Source: a candidate division FCPU426 bacterium
Lineage (GTDB): Bacteria > Oederibacteriota > JAAXVQ01 > JAUVAV01
Assembly (NCBI GenBank): GCA_030591525.1
Contig: JAUVAV010000010.1
Coordinates: forward strand, 1-64,000
DNA: 64,000 bases
Direction of reading: 5' to 3'
A program made the translations under genes and the position numbers. Of the stretch, positions 1 to 7,711 are shown piece by piece. Numbering within the stretch: position 1 is the stretch's first letter; the number at the start of each line of letters is the position of its first letter. Below the pieces are notes generated by a model. It saw only the letters and a list, made by a program, of their open reading frames with translations. It was not told the origin of the DNA and did no database searches.

Positions 1-1
1 A

Positions 2-664
2 GGCCGGTCTTTCCAGATTCTGGATACCGCGGGGTTGCGGGTCCGGAGCCGGGTAGAGGCCGGGGTGGAAAAGTATTCCGTAATGCGCGCGCTCCGGAGC
101 ATTGAAGAATGTCATGCGGCGGTTTTGCTGCTGGACGCGTCCGTTCCGCTGAGTGAACAGGATGAACGGATTGCGGGTTTTATTCATGAAGCCGGCCGGG
201 CCTGCATCCTGGCGGTTAATAAATGGGACTTGATTGAAAAAGATCAGCATACGGTTGACCAATATATGAAAATATTAAGAGCGCGCTTGGCTTTTATGGA
301 ATACGCTCCCAGTCTTACTTTATCTGCCAAAACCGGGCAGCGGGTCAACCGTTTGCTGGAGATGGCAATGCAGGTGGATGAACAGCATAAAGCGCGGATT
401 AAAACCAGCTTGCTAAATAAAGCGCTTCAGGATATTATTCATAAGCATCCTGCGCCCTCGCGTCGTGGCCGGGTGCTCAAGCTAAAATTTCTTACCCAGA
501 CCGGGGTGCGGCCTCCGGCGTTTGCTTTGTTCGTCAATGAGGCGCGGCGCATGCATTTTGCTTACTTGCGTCATATCAAGAACAGCCTGCGCGCCCGTTT
601 TGGGTTTCAAGGCACACCGTTGATTGTTATGTTGCGGGAAGCGAAGGGAGCAAGACGTGATTGA
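2..664 (+). CDS. der: GTPase Der (EngA), C-terminal part
   Basis: Ribosome-assembly GTPase with two tandem G domains and a KH-like C-terminal domain; only the second half of G domain 2 and the KH domain are inside the window, so the start lies upstream. Reading from base 2 gives the switch II motif DTAG at residues 8-11, the conserved GVEKYSVMRAL stretch, the guanine-specificity motif NKWD near residue 73 and the SAKTG motif (G5). The last 80 residues carry the basic RRGRVLKLKF and PPAFALFVN signatures of the Der KH domain. It acts in the cytoplasm on the 50S subunit. The stop overlaps the GTG start of plsY (GTGA), so the two are probably translationally coupled. Identification is secure; the protein is partial because of the window edge. 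Confidence 0.95.
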   Translation, partial: GRSFQILDTAGLRVRSRVEAGVEKYSVMRALRSIEECHAAVLLLDASVPLSEQDERIAGFIHEAGRACILAVNKWDLIEKDQHTVDQYMKILRARLAFMEYAPSLTLSAKTGQRVNRLLEMAMQVDEQHKARIKTSLLNKALQDIIHKHPAPSRRGRVLKLKFLTQTGVRPPAFALFVNEARRMHFAYLRHIKNSLRARFGFQGTPLIVMLREAKGARRD

Positions 665-1307
665 AGATTGGTCTTTAATTGTACTGGCAATAGTATCCGC
701 TTATTTGATGGGTTCGCTGCCCACGGCTTATCTATACGGCCGGTTGCGAGGCGTTGATATTCGCACCCAAGGTTCCAAAAATCCGGGCGCCACCAATGTC
801 GCGCGTTTATTTGGAATCACGGCCGGAGTCATGGTTCTGTTGGTGGATGTTGGTAAGGGATTTGCCGCGGCTTATTGGCTTTCCCGCTGGACCCCCTATC
901 CGGCATCGGATTTAGTTCGCGTGGGCTGCGGTCTGGCCGCGATTTTTGGGCATACTTTTACACCTTTCTTGAAATTCAAGGGCGGAAAAGGGGTGGCTGC
1001 CACTTACGGAGTTTTTTTAGGGTTGGCCCCTATTGCCACTATTATGGTTTTTATAGCTTTTGCAGGGGTAGTGGCCGGTACCCGCTATATCTCGGCCGGG
1101 TCTTTGGTTTCCGCGTTCTTATTCCCGCTCTTGATTTGGCTGGTAGGTGAATCCGGCTACGGTTTTTCCATCTTGATTTTATCCATAATTATCGGGCTGG
1201 GGATTATCTATCTGCATCGTGGTAATATTGATCGTATAATTCAAGGAACTGAAAATCGGCTTGGTCAGCGGATACCGGTTAAGCCGGAAAAAAATCACCG
1301 TGGATAG
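657..1307 (+). CDS. plsY: Glycerol-3-phosphate acyltransferase PlsY
   Basis: Membrane acyltransferase that moves the acyl group of acyl-phosphate to glycerol-3-phosphate, the first step of phospholipid synthesis. The 216-residue protein has about five hydrophobic segments and the family motifs GSLPTAYL, then SKNPGATNVAR (glycerol-phosphate loop) and FKGGKGVAATYG. I chose the GTG at 657: AGGGAG lies six bases upstream and the codon overlaps the der stop. An upstream ATG at 624 would add eleven residues inside der and has no better ribosome site. It is followed, with an eight-base overlap, by gpsA, which supplies its glycerol-3-phosphate substrate. Confidence 0.95.
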   Translation: MIEDWSLIVLAIVSAYLMGSLPTAYLYGRLRGVDIRTQGSKNPGATNVARLFGITAGVMVLLVDVGKGFAAAYWLSRWTPYPASDLVRVGCGLAAIFGHTFTPFLKFKGGKGVAATYGVFLGLAPIATIMVFIAFAGVVAGTRYISAGSLVSAFLFPLLIWLVGESGYGFSILILSIIIGLGIIYLHRGNIDRIIQGTENRLGQRIPVKPEKNHRG

Positions 1308-2325
1308 ACCGGTGGCGGTTATCGGCGCCGGGGCCTGGGGTACAACCTTGTCCTTGATTCTGTCCCGGAAAGGCTGCCTGGTTCGTTTATGGGAATATTT
1401 TCCGGATTATGCCCTGCGATTGGCCGAGTCCCGTGAGAATCTCAAATTTCTGCCCGGTGTTCGTATTCCGGAAAATGTCATGATAAGCGCGGATATCGAG
1501 AAGACCGTGGCGGATTGCCGGGAAATAGTCTTGGTGGTTCCCTCTCAGAAATTACGTGATGTGGCCAGGCGTTTAGCCGGGACCGGAGTTCAGCCACGGT
1601 GTGTGATCACCGCTTCCAAGGGGATCGAAAAGGGCAGTTTGGCCCGTATGTCGGAGGTGGTACGCCAGGAATTCGGGCCAGGGCCGGAAGTCTGTGTGCT
1701 TTCCGGTCCCAGCCATGCCGAAGAAGTAAGCCGGGGTATGCCCTGTTCTTTGGTGGCGGCTTCTGAAAATAAGGAAACCGCTCAAGCAGTGCAGGAGTTA
1801 TTCAGCACCGACAATCTAAGGGTGTATATCAGCCCGGATATAGTTGGAGTGGAACTGGGAGGCGCTTTAAAGAATGTTATCGCCCTGGCGGTCGGGATGG
1901 TGGATGGCTTGGGATTGGGGGATAATTCCAAGGCGGCTCTCATGACACGGGGACTGGTGGAAATAGGACGGTTGGGCAAATCCCTGGGCGCTAATTCCGA
2001 AACCTTTGCAGGACTTTCAGGCCTCGGTGATTTAATAGCAACCTGCGCGAGTCAGCATTCGCGGAACCGCCGGGTGGGAGAAGAAGTCGGGCGCGGCCGC
2101 CGATTAGATGAGATTCTGAAGGACATGGAAATGGTGGCGGAAGGCGTGGAGACCGCGCGGTCAGCCAAACAGCTGGGAGAGAGAATGAAGGTGGAGATGC
2201 CGATTACTGCTCAAATAAACCGCATACTTTTTGAGGAAATTCCGCCTTTAGAAGCTGTTCGGGATTTGATGCGGCGGCCACGTAAAGCCGAACTGGAACC
2301 AGGCTGGCTCTCGGAGGTGAAATGA
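1300..2325 (+). CDS. gpsA: NAD(P)-dependent glycerol-3-phosphate dehydrogenase
   Basis: Cytosolic enzyme reducing dihydroxyacetone phosphate to sn-glycerol-3-phosphate for PlsY. The Rossmann motif GAGAWGTT is at residues 9-16. SGPSHAEE, the catalytic-lysine segment ALKNVIALAVG and the FAGLSGLGDLIATC/SRNRRVG block follow in the usual order. The 341-residue length is typical. The GTG start overlaps the end of plsY; a TTG at 1261 in the same frame would add 13 residues that are not conserved in the family. The stop overlaps the next ATG (ATGATG), so plsY-gpsA-HU reads as a coupled operon. Confidence 0.95.
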   Translation: MDRPVAVIGAGAWGTTLSLILSRKGCLVRLWEYFPDYALRLAESRENLKFLPGVRIPENVMISADIEKTVADCREIVLVVPSQKLRDVARRLAGTGVQPRCVITASKGIEKGSLARMSEVVRQEFGPGPEVCVLSGPSHAEEVSRGMPCSLVAASENKETAQAVQELFSTDNLRVYISPDIVGVELGGALKNVIALAVGMVDGLGLGDNSKAALMTRGLVEIGRLGKSLGANSETFAGLSGLGDLIATCASQHSRNRRVGEEVGRGRRLDEILKDMEMVAEGVETARSAKQLGERMKVEMPITAQINRILFEEIPPLEAVRDLMRRPRKAELEPGWLSEVK

Positions 2326-2636
2326 TGGAAAAAGACAACCCAACCGCGACCAAGGAGAAACTGGCTTACAAACTTGCTAAAATCGGAATTTCACGGAATC
2401 ATTCCAGGCAAATAGTGGATTGTTTTTTCACACAACTGGCTCAATCTTTAAGGCGATGCGAGGTTGTTAATCTAGTGGGATTTGGTTCTTTTCACTATAA
2501 GATTCGGGCGGCCCGCAAGGGCAGGAATCCCCGGACCGGACAGAGCGTACAAGTGCCGGCTAAGCGGGTGATTCAATTCCGGCCCGGCGGCCGGCTTAAG
2601 AGCATGGTTCGTAAACCGGAAGCAAAGGAGACATGA
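2322..2636 (+). CDS. HU/IHF-family DNA-binding protein
   Basis: Small histone-like protein (104 residues) that bends DNA as a dimer. The pattern is characteristic of the family: an N-terminal helical dimer region, then VNLVGFGSFHYKIRAARKGRNPRTGQ, the beta-arm with the conserved GFGSF and RNPRTG motifs, and a basic end (FRPGGRLKSMV). GGAGG sits just upstream, and the ATG pair at 2322/2325 overlaps the gpsA stop. It cannot be told from sequence whether it acts as HU or as one IHF subunit. Confidence 0.9.
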   Translation: MMEKDNPTATKEKLAYKLAKIGISRNHSRQIVDCFFTQLAQSLRRCEVVNLVGFGSFHYKIRAARKGRNPRTGQSVQVPAKRVIQFRPGGRLKSMVRKPEAKET

Positions 2637-3043
2637 TGGGAGGTTCCGGGAAAAAAAATGGTTTTGAAAAAGATAATAACCCGGTTGAGATTTCCGGCAA
2701 AATGTTTCACCAGATTCGCGAAGTCAGTGAAATAACCGGGGTTAAAGCCCATGTGCTTCGTTATTGGGAGACGGAATTTTCCCGATTGCGGCCGGAAAAG
2801 GCCAGCACCGGCCAGCGGATTTACCGGGATAAAGATCTTCGTTTGATCCGGCGGATAAAAACCCTGCTGTATGATGAGAAATTTACGATTGCCGGGGCCA
2901 AACGCCGTTTGGCCGGGGAATTGCGGCCGGATAAATCACAAATCGATTTAAAATTAGGCTTGCGTGAAAATCAGTTATTGAATACAATTCTAAAGGTTAA
3001 ACGCGATCTTCAAAATCTTATGCAAATGCTCAACCGGCCCTGA
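2636..3043 (+). CDS. MerR-type HTH transcriptional regulator
   Basis: Predicted DNA-binding regulator of 135 residues. After about 25 polar residues comes a MerR winged-helix domain: FHQIREVSEITGVKAHVLRYWE, then RPEKASTGQRIYRDKDLRLIRRIKTLL. The short C-terminal part (LGLRENQLLNTILKVKRDLQNLMQML) is a probable dimerisation helix with no metal-binding cysteines, so it is not a metal sensor of the MerR/CueR kind. The second ATG of an ATGATG pair fits the AAAGGAG ribosome site best. It follows the HU gene without a gap, so it is in the der-plsY-gpsA transcription unit. Its target is unknown. Confidence 0.85.
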   Translation: MGGSGKKNGFEKDNNPVEISGKMFHQIREVSEITGVKAHVLRYWETEFSRLRPEKASTGQRIYRDKDLRLIRRIKTLLYDEKFTIAGAKRRLAGELRPDKSQIDLKLGLRENQLLNTILKVKRDLQNLMQMLNRP

Positions 3044-3103
3044 TTTTTGTAATATAATAGCTGTTTGTTATGGTATCATTTTTTTATAAATTTGAATAAA
3101 TTT

Positions 3104-3179
3104 CGGGGCGTAGCGCAGTGGCTAGCGCACTCGCTTGGGGTGCGAGTGGTCGGAGGTTCAATTCCTCTCGCCCCGACCA
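3104..3179 (+). tRNA. tRNA-Pro (GGG)
   Basis: A 76-base cloverleaf: acceptor CGGGGCG/CGCCCCG, D arm GCGC/GCGC, anticodon stem CTCGC/GCGAG with loop TTGGGGT (anticodon GGG), T arm GGAGG/CCTCT with TTCAATT, and an encoded CCA end. All stems pair. Confidence 0.95.
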
Positions 3180-3195
3180 GATTTTCGCCGCAGGC

Positions 3196-3330
3196 GAAAA
3201 TCAGAGCATTTGAGCAGTAGAACAGTAGAACAGTAGATAAGGCTTGAGCATAGATGTGTTGAGAATGCAGATATTGCGCAAATGCGGTCTATTTTCAACT
3301 TCTCAATTGCTCAAGTTTTTTCGTTTGAAA
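3196..3330 (+). repeat. Degenerate relative of MITE family A between the two tRNA-Pro genes
   Basis: The spacer between the tRNA genes carries pieces (GAGCATTTGAGCAGTAG, GCGGTCTATTTTCAAC, CTCAATTGCTCAAG) that match the interior and right end of the family A elements seen at 34.8 and 45.7 kb, but the terminal inverted repeats are not intact. Probably a decayed copy. Confidence 0.5.
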
Positions 3331-3336
3331 TTATTT

Positions 3337-3412
3337 CGGGGCGTAGCGCAGGGGCTAGCGCGCCTGCTTCGGGAGCAGGAAGTCGGAGGTTCAATTCCTC
3401 TCGCCCCGACCA
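3337..3412 (+). tRNA. tRNA-Pro (CGG)
   Basis: A 76-base cloverleaf with the same acceptor and T arms as the preceding tRNA-Pro. The anticodon stem CCTGC/GCAGG carries loop TTCGGGA (anticodon CGG). The CCA end is encoded. Confidence 0.95.
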
Positions 3413-3521
3413 TAACTAAGGCAGATATTTCTGGTAAGGAAAGCAAGAGAACCGACGACTTCCAGGGGGAGTGGGGGAGAAATCCCCCAACATAAGGGGA
3501 GTCAGCGAGCGAAAGCGAGCG

Positions 3522-3546
3522 CCAGAGGGGGGTAACCCCCCTCTGG
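3522..3546. repeat. GC-rich perfect hairpin
   Basis: An 11-bp stem CCAGAGGGGGG/CCCCCCTCTGG with a three-base loop, inside a roughly 150-bp stretch rich in GCGAGCGAAAGCGAGC-type short repeats. It lies between tRNA-Pro(CGG) and an extra tRNA 3' end. No gene is visible in the stretch. Confidence 0.7.
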
Positions 3547-3567
3547 GGAGCGAAGCGACGAAGGCGC

Positions 3568-3594
3568 GAGGTTCAATTCCTCTCGCCCCGACCA
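3568..3594 (+). repeat. Extra copy of the tRNA-Pro 3' end (T arm, acceptor, CCA)
   Basis: Twenty-seven bases identical to the last 27 bases of both tRNA-Pro genes (GAGGTTCAATTCC through CCCCGACCA), without the rest of a tRNA upstream. The bases after it (GATTT) also match those following the first tRNA-Pro. It is either a relic of a third tRNA gene or an attachment-site-like duplication made by an integrated element. Confidence 0.8.
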
Positions 3595-3633
3595 GATTTC
3601 AATTGTTCATGCTTTAATGATTTTTAAAAGCAC

Positions 3634-3661
3634 TAAGGGGCGTTCAATTGAACGCCCCTAC
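3634..3661. repeat. Short perfect palindrome (GGGGCG...CGCCCC family)
   Basis: AGGGGCGTTCAATTGAACGC followed by CCCTA forms a hairpin with a stem of about 13 bp. It has the same outer arms as the palindromes at 12.36, 16.40 and 21.62 kb, with a different centre. It is about 25 bases upstream of the next gene. Confidence 0.7.
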
Positions 3662-3685
3662 AATTAAATATGCAAAATTGCGACT

Positions 3686-4426
3686 ATGGATAATTATAAC
3701 AAAATTGTTTTTAACCTGACGGTGGCTATCCTATGTGTTGGTATTTGTAACAGTGCCTGGGGAGAAATTGAGAAATCCACCAGATATTTAAACCGTTCCG
3801 CTTCACTATTAGGTCCGACCGGATGGATTAATATTCCTTCGGCTGAAGTTGCGGAGGCCGGGCATTTTAATGCGGCGCTTCACAGGGGCGAGGCCAAACT
3901 TAATCTGGGGATGCTGGATATAGTGGAAGGAGGAATTTACTTCCGGGCAGATCTGCTGGGGGATCAATTCCGGCCCTATCGGAATTTATCCAGTTGGGAA
4001 CACGTGGAAGAGAATATACCGGCTTTTTTACGGGACGCATTTCGCGGACAAGGAAAGATCAAGATTCTGGATCAAAATTGGGCGGGAATAAGTTTGGCCG
4101 GAGGGATAGAAGGGGATAATACTTATTTAGTTATTCAGCGATATATATCCGGTTTATCACGGATGATGTTATTGGCGGGATGGGGAACCGGCCGTTTTGA
4201 AAAAGGTTTCGGCGGTTTAAGCAAGACGCTTTTCCCGGGCGCGGAATTGATTTTTGAGGTTGACGGCATAGGTATTAATGTTGGCCTGCGGATGCTCTTG
4301 GCGTCTAATTTGATCCTGGATTTAGCCGTGCAGAATATCAACGCCATAGGCGAGGTTCAGAATCTTGGTGAAATTATAGGTGATCATTTTCTTTTTGGAG
4401 TCACTTACGTGGAGGAGCTTTGGTGA
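3686..4426 (+). CDS. Exported YjbH-like protein of unknown function
   Basis: A 246-residue protein with an N-terminal signal sequence (hydrophobic VFNLTVAILCVGICNSAWG, probable cleavage near residue 26). The segment LLGPTGWINIPSAEVAEAGHF resembles the opening of YjbH-type outer-membrane lipoprotein/barrel domains. The C-terminal half alternates polar and hydrophobic residues (GINVGLRMLLASNLILDLAV), consistent with beta strands. It is much shorter than full YjbH proteins, so the role (possibly exopolysaccharide-related) is inference only. Its stop overlaps the acylphosphatase start. Confidence 0.6.
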   Translation: MDNYNKIVFNLTVAILCVGICNSAWGEIEKSTRYLNRSASLLGPTGWINIPSAEVAEAGHFNAALHRGEAKLNLGMLDIVEGGIYFRADLLGDQFRPYRNLSSWEHVEENIPAFLRDAFRGQGKIKILDQNWAGISLAGGIEGDNTYLVIQRYISGLSRMMLLAGWGTGRFEKGFGGLSKTLFPGAELIFEVDGIGINVGLRMLLASNLILDLAVQNINAIGEVQNLGEIIGDHFLFGVTYVEELW

Positions 4427-4707
4427 GCAGGAATCTCAGAGTGAAAGTCGAGGTATGTGGACGGGTACAGGGCGTGGGGTACCGCTTTTTTGTTGAAAGG
4501 GCGGCGCAGGAGCGGTTTTTATCCGGATGGGTTGCCAATACTCCGGAGGGAAGCGTAAAAATAGAAGCTCAAGGGACGGAAGAAGACCTTCGCACCCTGC
4601 TGAAAGATTTGGAAAAAGGGCCCGGACTGGCAGTGGTGGATAAAATGAAGATTGACTGGCTGGATTCACTGCCCGAGGAAGAGGGTTTTCATGTTAAAAT
4701 TATTTAA
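4423..4707 (+). CDS. acyP: Acylphosphatase
   Basis: Small cytosolic enzyme hydrolysing carboxyl-phosphate bonds. The 94-residue protein has the signature GRVQGVGYRFFVERAA, with the phosphate-binding/catalytic Arg21, and GWVANTPEGSV with catalytic Asn39; both are in place. GTG at 4423 follows GGAGGA by six bases and overlaps the previous stop. Its own TAA falls exactly on the left edge of a palindromic element. Confidence 0.93.
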   Translation: MSRNLRVKVEVCGRVQGVGYRFFVERAAQERFLSGWVANTPEGSVKIEAQGTEEDLRTLLKDLEKGPGLAVVDKMKIDWLDSLPEEEGFHVKII

Positions 4708-4860
4708 TATGTTAGCCGCGAATTCCCCGGCTTTCCATGATAAAGACATCAGGACAGGCAAGCCGGGGACATTTCGCTTTTTAAGCGAAATGCGGGATAT
4801 ACATTTATATAATCTACAGATCATATCCAATTCCCTGCTCTTCAGAGCGGGGAAATTGAA
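4705..4860 (+). repeat. IS200/IS605-end-like palindromic element, copy 1
   Basis: Starts TAATATGTTAGCCGCGAATT and ends GAGCGGGGAAATTGAA, with hairpin arms CCCCGGCTT...AAGCCGGGG near the left end and CCCTGCTCTTCAGAGCGGGG at the right. A 24-base insert (GATAAAGACATCAGGACAGG in its core) splits the left hairpin, and the middle differs from the other copies. Length is 156 bases (52 x 3). One frame through it is open and reads NMLAANSPAF...SNSLLFRAGKLN. Hairpins near both ends without a gene are what non-autonomous derivatives of IS200/IS605 look like. Confidence 0.8.
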
Positions 4861-4880
4861 TACATTTGAAGGATGAGTTG

Positions 4881-6104
4881 ATGTCAGCCGTCCGGCGCTT
4901 GAAAACATCTCCCCCAAAAGCTAAGCCAATAAAATCCGGCAGAACTCCTGCGAAGATAAAAGGCGGCCGGGGTCGTCCGGTAAAAGATAAACGCCGGGTT
5001 GGACGGCCGGTATCAATAAAGCGCAGACCGAAGCAAGAGTCTGAAAGGGGCCCTGAATTCCGACTTAAGGCCAAAATTCCAGTTTCGGTCAAAAGAGATT
5101 TTAAGCTTGCTAAGAATAACGATACTCAGGCTGAGGAGTTTACCGAACTTGCGCCGGAAGTAATAAAAACAGATACCGCAGAGAAGGAAATTCATAATTA
5201 TGACCATGCGGTTATAAGCCGGCCCCATAAAGAAGTTGCTGTCCCGGAAGAAAAGGAGAAATATGAACCGGAGATTATTAAGCAATATCTTAAAGAAGTC
5301 GGCAAGACTCCTCTTTTAACCGCGGAACAAGAGCGGGATTTGGCATTTCGGGTGGAAAAAAATGATGCCGCGGCCCGTCAAACCCTGATTGTCAGTAATT
5401 TGAGATTAGTGATTTCCATAGCCAAACAATACCTTTATCACGGACTTCCAATGTTGGATCTTATTGAAGAGGGGAATTTAGGCCTGATGCGGGCGGTTGA
5501 GAAATTTCTGCCCCGCAAGGGATTTCGTTTTTCGACTTATGCCGCGTGGTGGATACGGCAATATGTCAAGCGTGCGCTGGCCAACCAGAGTCAGCTTATC
5601 CGTATTCCGGTCCATATGGTTGAGAAAGTATCGCGATTTTCCAGAATCCGGTATGAATTGAGTCAAAAGCTGGGACAAGAACCGACCATAACTGAGATCG
5701 CCAAGGCTATGAAAGTTTCGCTTGAACAAGTGCGGGAAATCATGCGGGCGGATCAGCGGCCGGCCTACTTGGAAACCATGATGGGAAGCCATCAGAGTGA
5801 CGGCCGGAAATGGACCGACGTCTTTGAAGACAAGAGCAATATTGCGCCGGATGCTTCCACCCAGGGGGCCATACAACAGAAAAAAATCGAGGATTTATTA
5901 GATGTTCTTACGGACAAGGAAAAAAATATTATCATCTTGCGTTTCGGTTTGAATCGGAAAACTTCGTGCACGCTGGAGCAAACCGGCCGGCATTTCGGAT
6001 TAACGCGGGAGCGCATCCGTCAAATTGAAGTGACAGCTTTGAAAAAGCTGCGGGCTTATTTACGCCAGGGACAATCTTCCGTGGAAGATATTTTTAAGAC
6101 GTAG
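4881..6104 (+). CDS. RNA polymerase sigma-70 factor (primary/RpoD type) with AT-hook-like N-terminus
   Basis: A 407-residue sigma factor. Conserved regions run in order: 1.2 (IIKQYLKEVGKTPLLTAEQE), 2.1-2.4 (RLVISIAKQY, DLIEEGNLGLMRAVEKF, FRFSTYAAWWIRQYVKRAL, QLIRIPVHMVE), 3 (GQEPTITEIAKAMKVS) and 4.2 (TLEQTGRHFGLTRERIRQIE). Residues 1-50 are unusual: very basic and proline-rich, with GRGRP (29-33) and VGRP (40-43), the core of AT-hook DNA minor-groove binders, instead of acidic region 1.1. The ATG follows AGGATGAG; a TTG five codons upstream is possible. The housekeeping-type region 1.2 and 2.4 suggest a primary sigma, but a second group sigma cannot be excluded. Confidence 0.9.
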   Translation: MSAVRRLKTSPPKAKPIKSGRTPAKIKGGRGRPVKDKRRVGRPVSIKRRPKQESERGPEFRLKAKIPVSVKRDFKLAKNNDTQAEEFTELAPEVIKTDTAEKEIHNYDHAVISRPHKEVAVPEEKEKYEPEIIKQYLKEVGKTPLLTAEQERDLAFRVEKNDAAARQTLIVSNLRLVISIAKQYLYHGLPMLDLIEEGNLGLMRAVEKFLPRKGFRFSTYAAWWIRQYVKRALANQSQLIRIPVHMVEKVSRFSRIRYELSQKLGQEPTITEIAKAMKVSLEQVREIMRADQRPAYLETMMGSHQSDGRKWTDVFEDKSNIAPDASTQGAIQQKKIEDLLDVLTDKEKNIIILRFGLNRKTSCTLEQTGRHFGLTRERIRQIEVTALKKLRAYLRQGQSSVEDIFKT

Positions 6105-6124
6105 GAGCCGGTGCAATTAGAGCG

Positions 6125-6163
6125 TTTTGTCATTCCGGCTGAAAGCATGCCGGAATGACAAAA
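6125..6163. repeat. GTCATTCCGGC-type palindrome
   Basis: A perfect 15-bp inverted repeat (TTTTGTCATTCCGGC and its complement) with a nine-base loop, directly after the sigma factor gene. It resembles the widespread GTCATTCC...GGAATGAC interspersed hairpins and could also end transcription of the upstream gene, although no T tract follows. Confidence 0.7.
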
Positions 6164-6194
6164 TATTAATTCCAAGTACTTGTGAGACATGACA

Positions 6195-6332
6195 CTAGGA
6201 GCTTGGGCAATCAGTCGGTTTTTTTGAGAGTAGATAGTAGAAAGTAGACCGCATTTGAGATGTTTTATCTAATTTCTACTATCGAATCTCAAATGCTCTG
6301 GAGCCTGAGCAACTGATTGCTCAGGCTCCCAG
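6195..6332 (-). mobile_element. MITE family A, copy in reverse orientation
   Basis: Ends GGAGCTTGGGCAATCAGTC and GACTGATTGCTCAGGCTCC-like inverted repeats, bounded by CTAG on the left and CCAG on the right. The interior contains AGTAGACCGCATTTGAG, matching the reverse complement of the interiors of the copies at 34.8 and 45.7 kb. No coding capacity. It separates the sigma gene from the ribosome site of apt. Confidence 0.65.
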
Positions 6333-6344
6333 CGGGGAGGAATC

Positions 6345-6863
6345 ATGGTTAAGCTGCTGGAAACTTTAATTCGGGATATTCCGGATTTTCCAAAACCCGG
6401 AATTATATTTAAGGATATCACCCCCCTGTTGGCCGAGCCGGAAGCATGGCGCCAGGTGGTCGACCGGATCGCGGAGCATTATAAAGATAAATCCATTGAA
6501 CAAGTGGTATGCGTAGAGGCCCGGGGATTTATAATTGGGGCGCCCCTGGCTTACAAGCTGGGCGCGGGGGTGGTTCTGGTGCGTAAGCCCGGTAAACTTC
6601 CTTTTCAAACCCTGCAAACGACTTATGCGCTGGAATATGGTACGGATTCACTGGAAATTCACTCTGATGCCATTTTACCCGGAACCCGGGTTCTGATCGC
6701 CGATGATGTTTTGGCCACCGGTGGAACGGTTTCCGGTACGGTGGATTTAGTCCGGAAACTGGAGGGGCGGATTATAGGAATTGCTTTTCTAATAGAATTG
6801 GAATTTCTGAAAGGCCGGCAGAGACTTGAAGGGCAGGATATATTTTCATTGATCAAGTATTAA
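6345..6863 (+). CDS. apt: Adenine phosphoribosyltransferase
   Basis: Purine salvage enzyme joining adenine and PRPP to give AMP. The 172-residue protein begins [20 protein letters not shown], the usual APRT opening, contains [15 protein letters not shown] and [10 protein letters not shown], and ends with the PRPP-binding loop [14 protein letters not shown]. The ATG follows GGGGAGGAATC. A tRNA gene starts one base after the stop, so the mRNA must be cut or end there. Confidence 0.95.
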   Translation: MVKLLETLIRDIPDFPKPGIIFKDITPLLAEPEAWRQVVDRIAEHYKDKSIEQVVCVEARGFIIGAPLAYKLGAGVVLVRKPGKLPFQTLQTTYALEYGTDSLEIHSDAILPGTRVLIADDVLATGGTVSGTVDLVRKLEGRIIGIAFLIELEFLKGRQRLEGQDIFSLIKY

Positions 6864-6864
6864 C

Positions 6865-6941
6865 GCCCCCGTAGCTCAGTTGGATAGAGCAGCGGTTTCC
6901 TAAACCGTTGGCCGTGCGTTCAAGTCGCGCCGGGGGCACCA
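6865..6941 (+). tRNA. tRNA-Arg (CCT)
   Basis: A 77-base cloverleaf: acceptor GCCCCCG/CGGGGGC, D arm GCTC/GAGC, anticodon stem GCGGT/ACCGT with loop TTCCTAA (anticodon CCT), T arm GTGCG/CGCGC, encoded CCA. It begins one base after the apt stop. Confidence 0.95.
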
Positions 6942-6985
6942 GCTTCGCGCGCAGCCGGGCAGTTGAGCAGGAGAACAGTTGAAAA

Positions 6986-7013
6986 GTAGGGGCGGACTTC
7001 CATGTCCGCCCTA
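6986..7013. repeat. Short palindrome, GGGCGGACTTCCATGTCCGCCC type
   Basis: Arms GGGCGGAC/GTCCGCCC around TTCCAT, preceded by GTAG. The same 22-base core occurs between ilvB and ilvN. It forms a stable hairpin in the leader of the next gene. Confidence 0.75.
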
Positions 7014-7040
7014 AAAAGTCATATTTATAAGAGGCTTACC

Positions 7041-7691
7041 ATGATAGATCTGCATATGCACACTTTGCATTCGGACGGTGAATTAATCCCCGCGGAATTG
7101 GTTCGCCGGGCTAAGCTGGTAGGTTACCGGGCTATGGCCTTGACGGATCATGTGGATCAGTCGAACCTGGAAACCGTGCTTTCTAGTCTAAAGGCGGCGG
7201 CCCAAGCCTTGACCAGAGGTTTTGGAATCATGGTTCTGGCCGGAGTAGAGATCACTCATGTTCCGCCCAAGCAAATTCCCGGCTTGATTCGAAAAGCCCG
7301 GGAAGAGGGCGCGGAAGTGGTGGTGGTTCACGGCGAGACACCCGTGGAGCCGGTGGCCAGAGGAACGAATAGAGCCGCCATTGCGGGAGGCGCCGATATT
7401 TTAGCTCATCCGGGTCTGATTACTTTAGCCGAAGCCCGGCAAGCGCGGCGTCAGGGCGTAGCCTTGGAGATCACTTCAAGACCGGGGCATTGCCTAACCA
7501 ATGGACATGTCGCCAAGGCGGCCTTACAGGCTGGTTGCGCCTTGGTGATAAACAGTGATGCGCATGCCGCCCGGGACATTTATTCCAGGGATCTGATCAA
7601 GAAAGTGGCAGCCGGGGCGGGTTTGTCCCCGGCGAAATTGGATTTCTGTAAACGAAATGCGCTTGAAATATGCAGGCGTGTACGTGGTTAA
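7041..7691 (+). CDS. PHP-domain metal-dependent phosphoesterase
   Basis: A 216-residue protein of the polymerase-and-histidinol-phosphatase family. Metal-ligand motifs are present: MIDLHMHTLHSDG at the N-terminus, ALTDHVD, GVEITH, VVVHGE, DILAHPG and NSDAHAARD. This short, stand-alone form resembles YcdX/TrpH-like hydrolases; the substrate cannot be named. I start at the ATG following AAGAGG. The in-frame ATG at 7002 lies inside a palindrome and would add 13 unlikely residues. Confidence 0.85.
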   Translation: MIDLHMHTLHSDGELIPAELVRRAKLVGYRAMALTDHVDQSNLETVLSSLKAAAQALTRGFGIMVLAGVEITHVPPKQIPGLIRKAREEGAEVVVVHGETPVEPVARGTNRAAIAGGADILAHPGLITLAEARQARRQGVALEITSRPGHCLTNGHVAKAALQAGCALVINSDAHAARDIYSRDLIKKVAAGAGLSPAKLDFCKRNALEICRRVRG

Positions 7692-7711
7692 GCATAATAA
7701 GGAGGAAGAGC

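Noticed and set aside
3244..3495. 83-codon plus-strand frame over tRNA-Pro(CGG)
   Set aside because: It runs through the tRNA gene and the GC-rich hairpin; clearly non-coding.
4652..4876. 74-codon frame overlapping the end of acyP and the palindromic element
   Set aside because: The ATG is inside acyP and has no ribosome site. The open frame is the property of the element itself (discussed as a finding), not a gene of its own.
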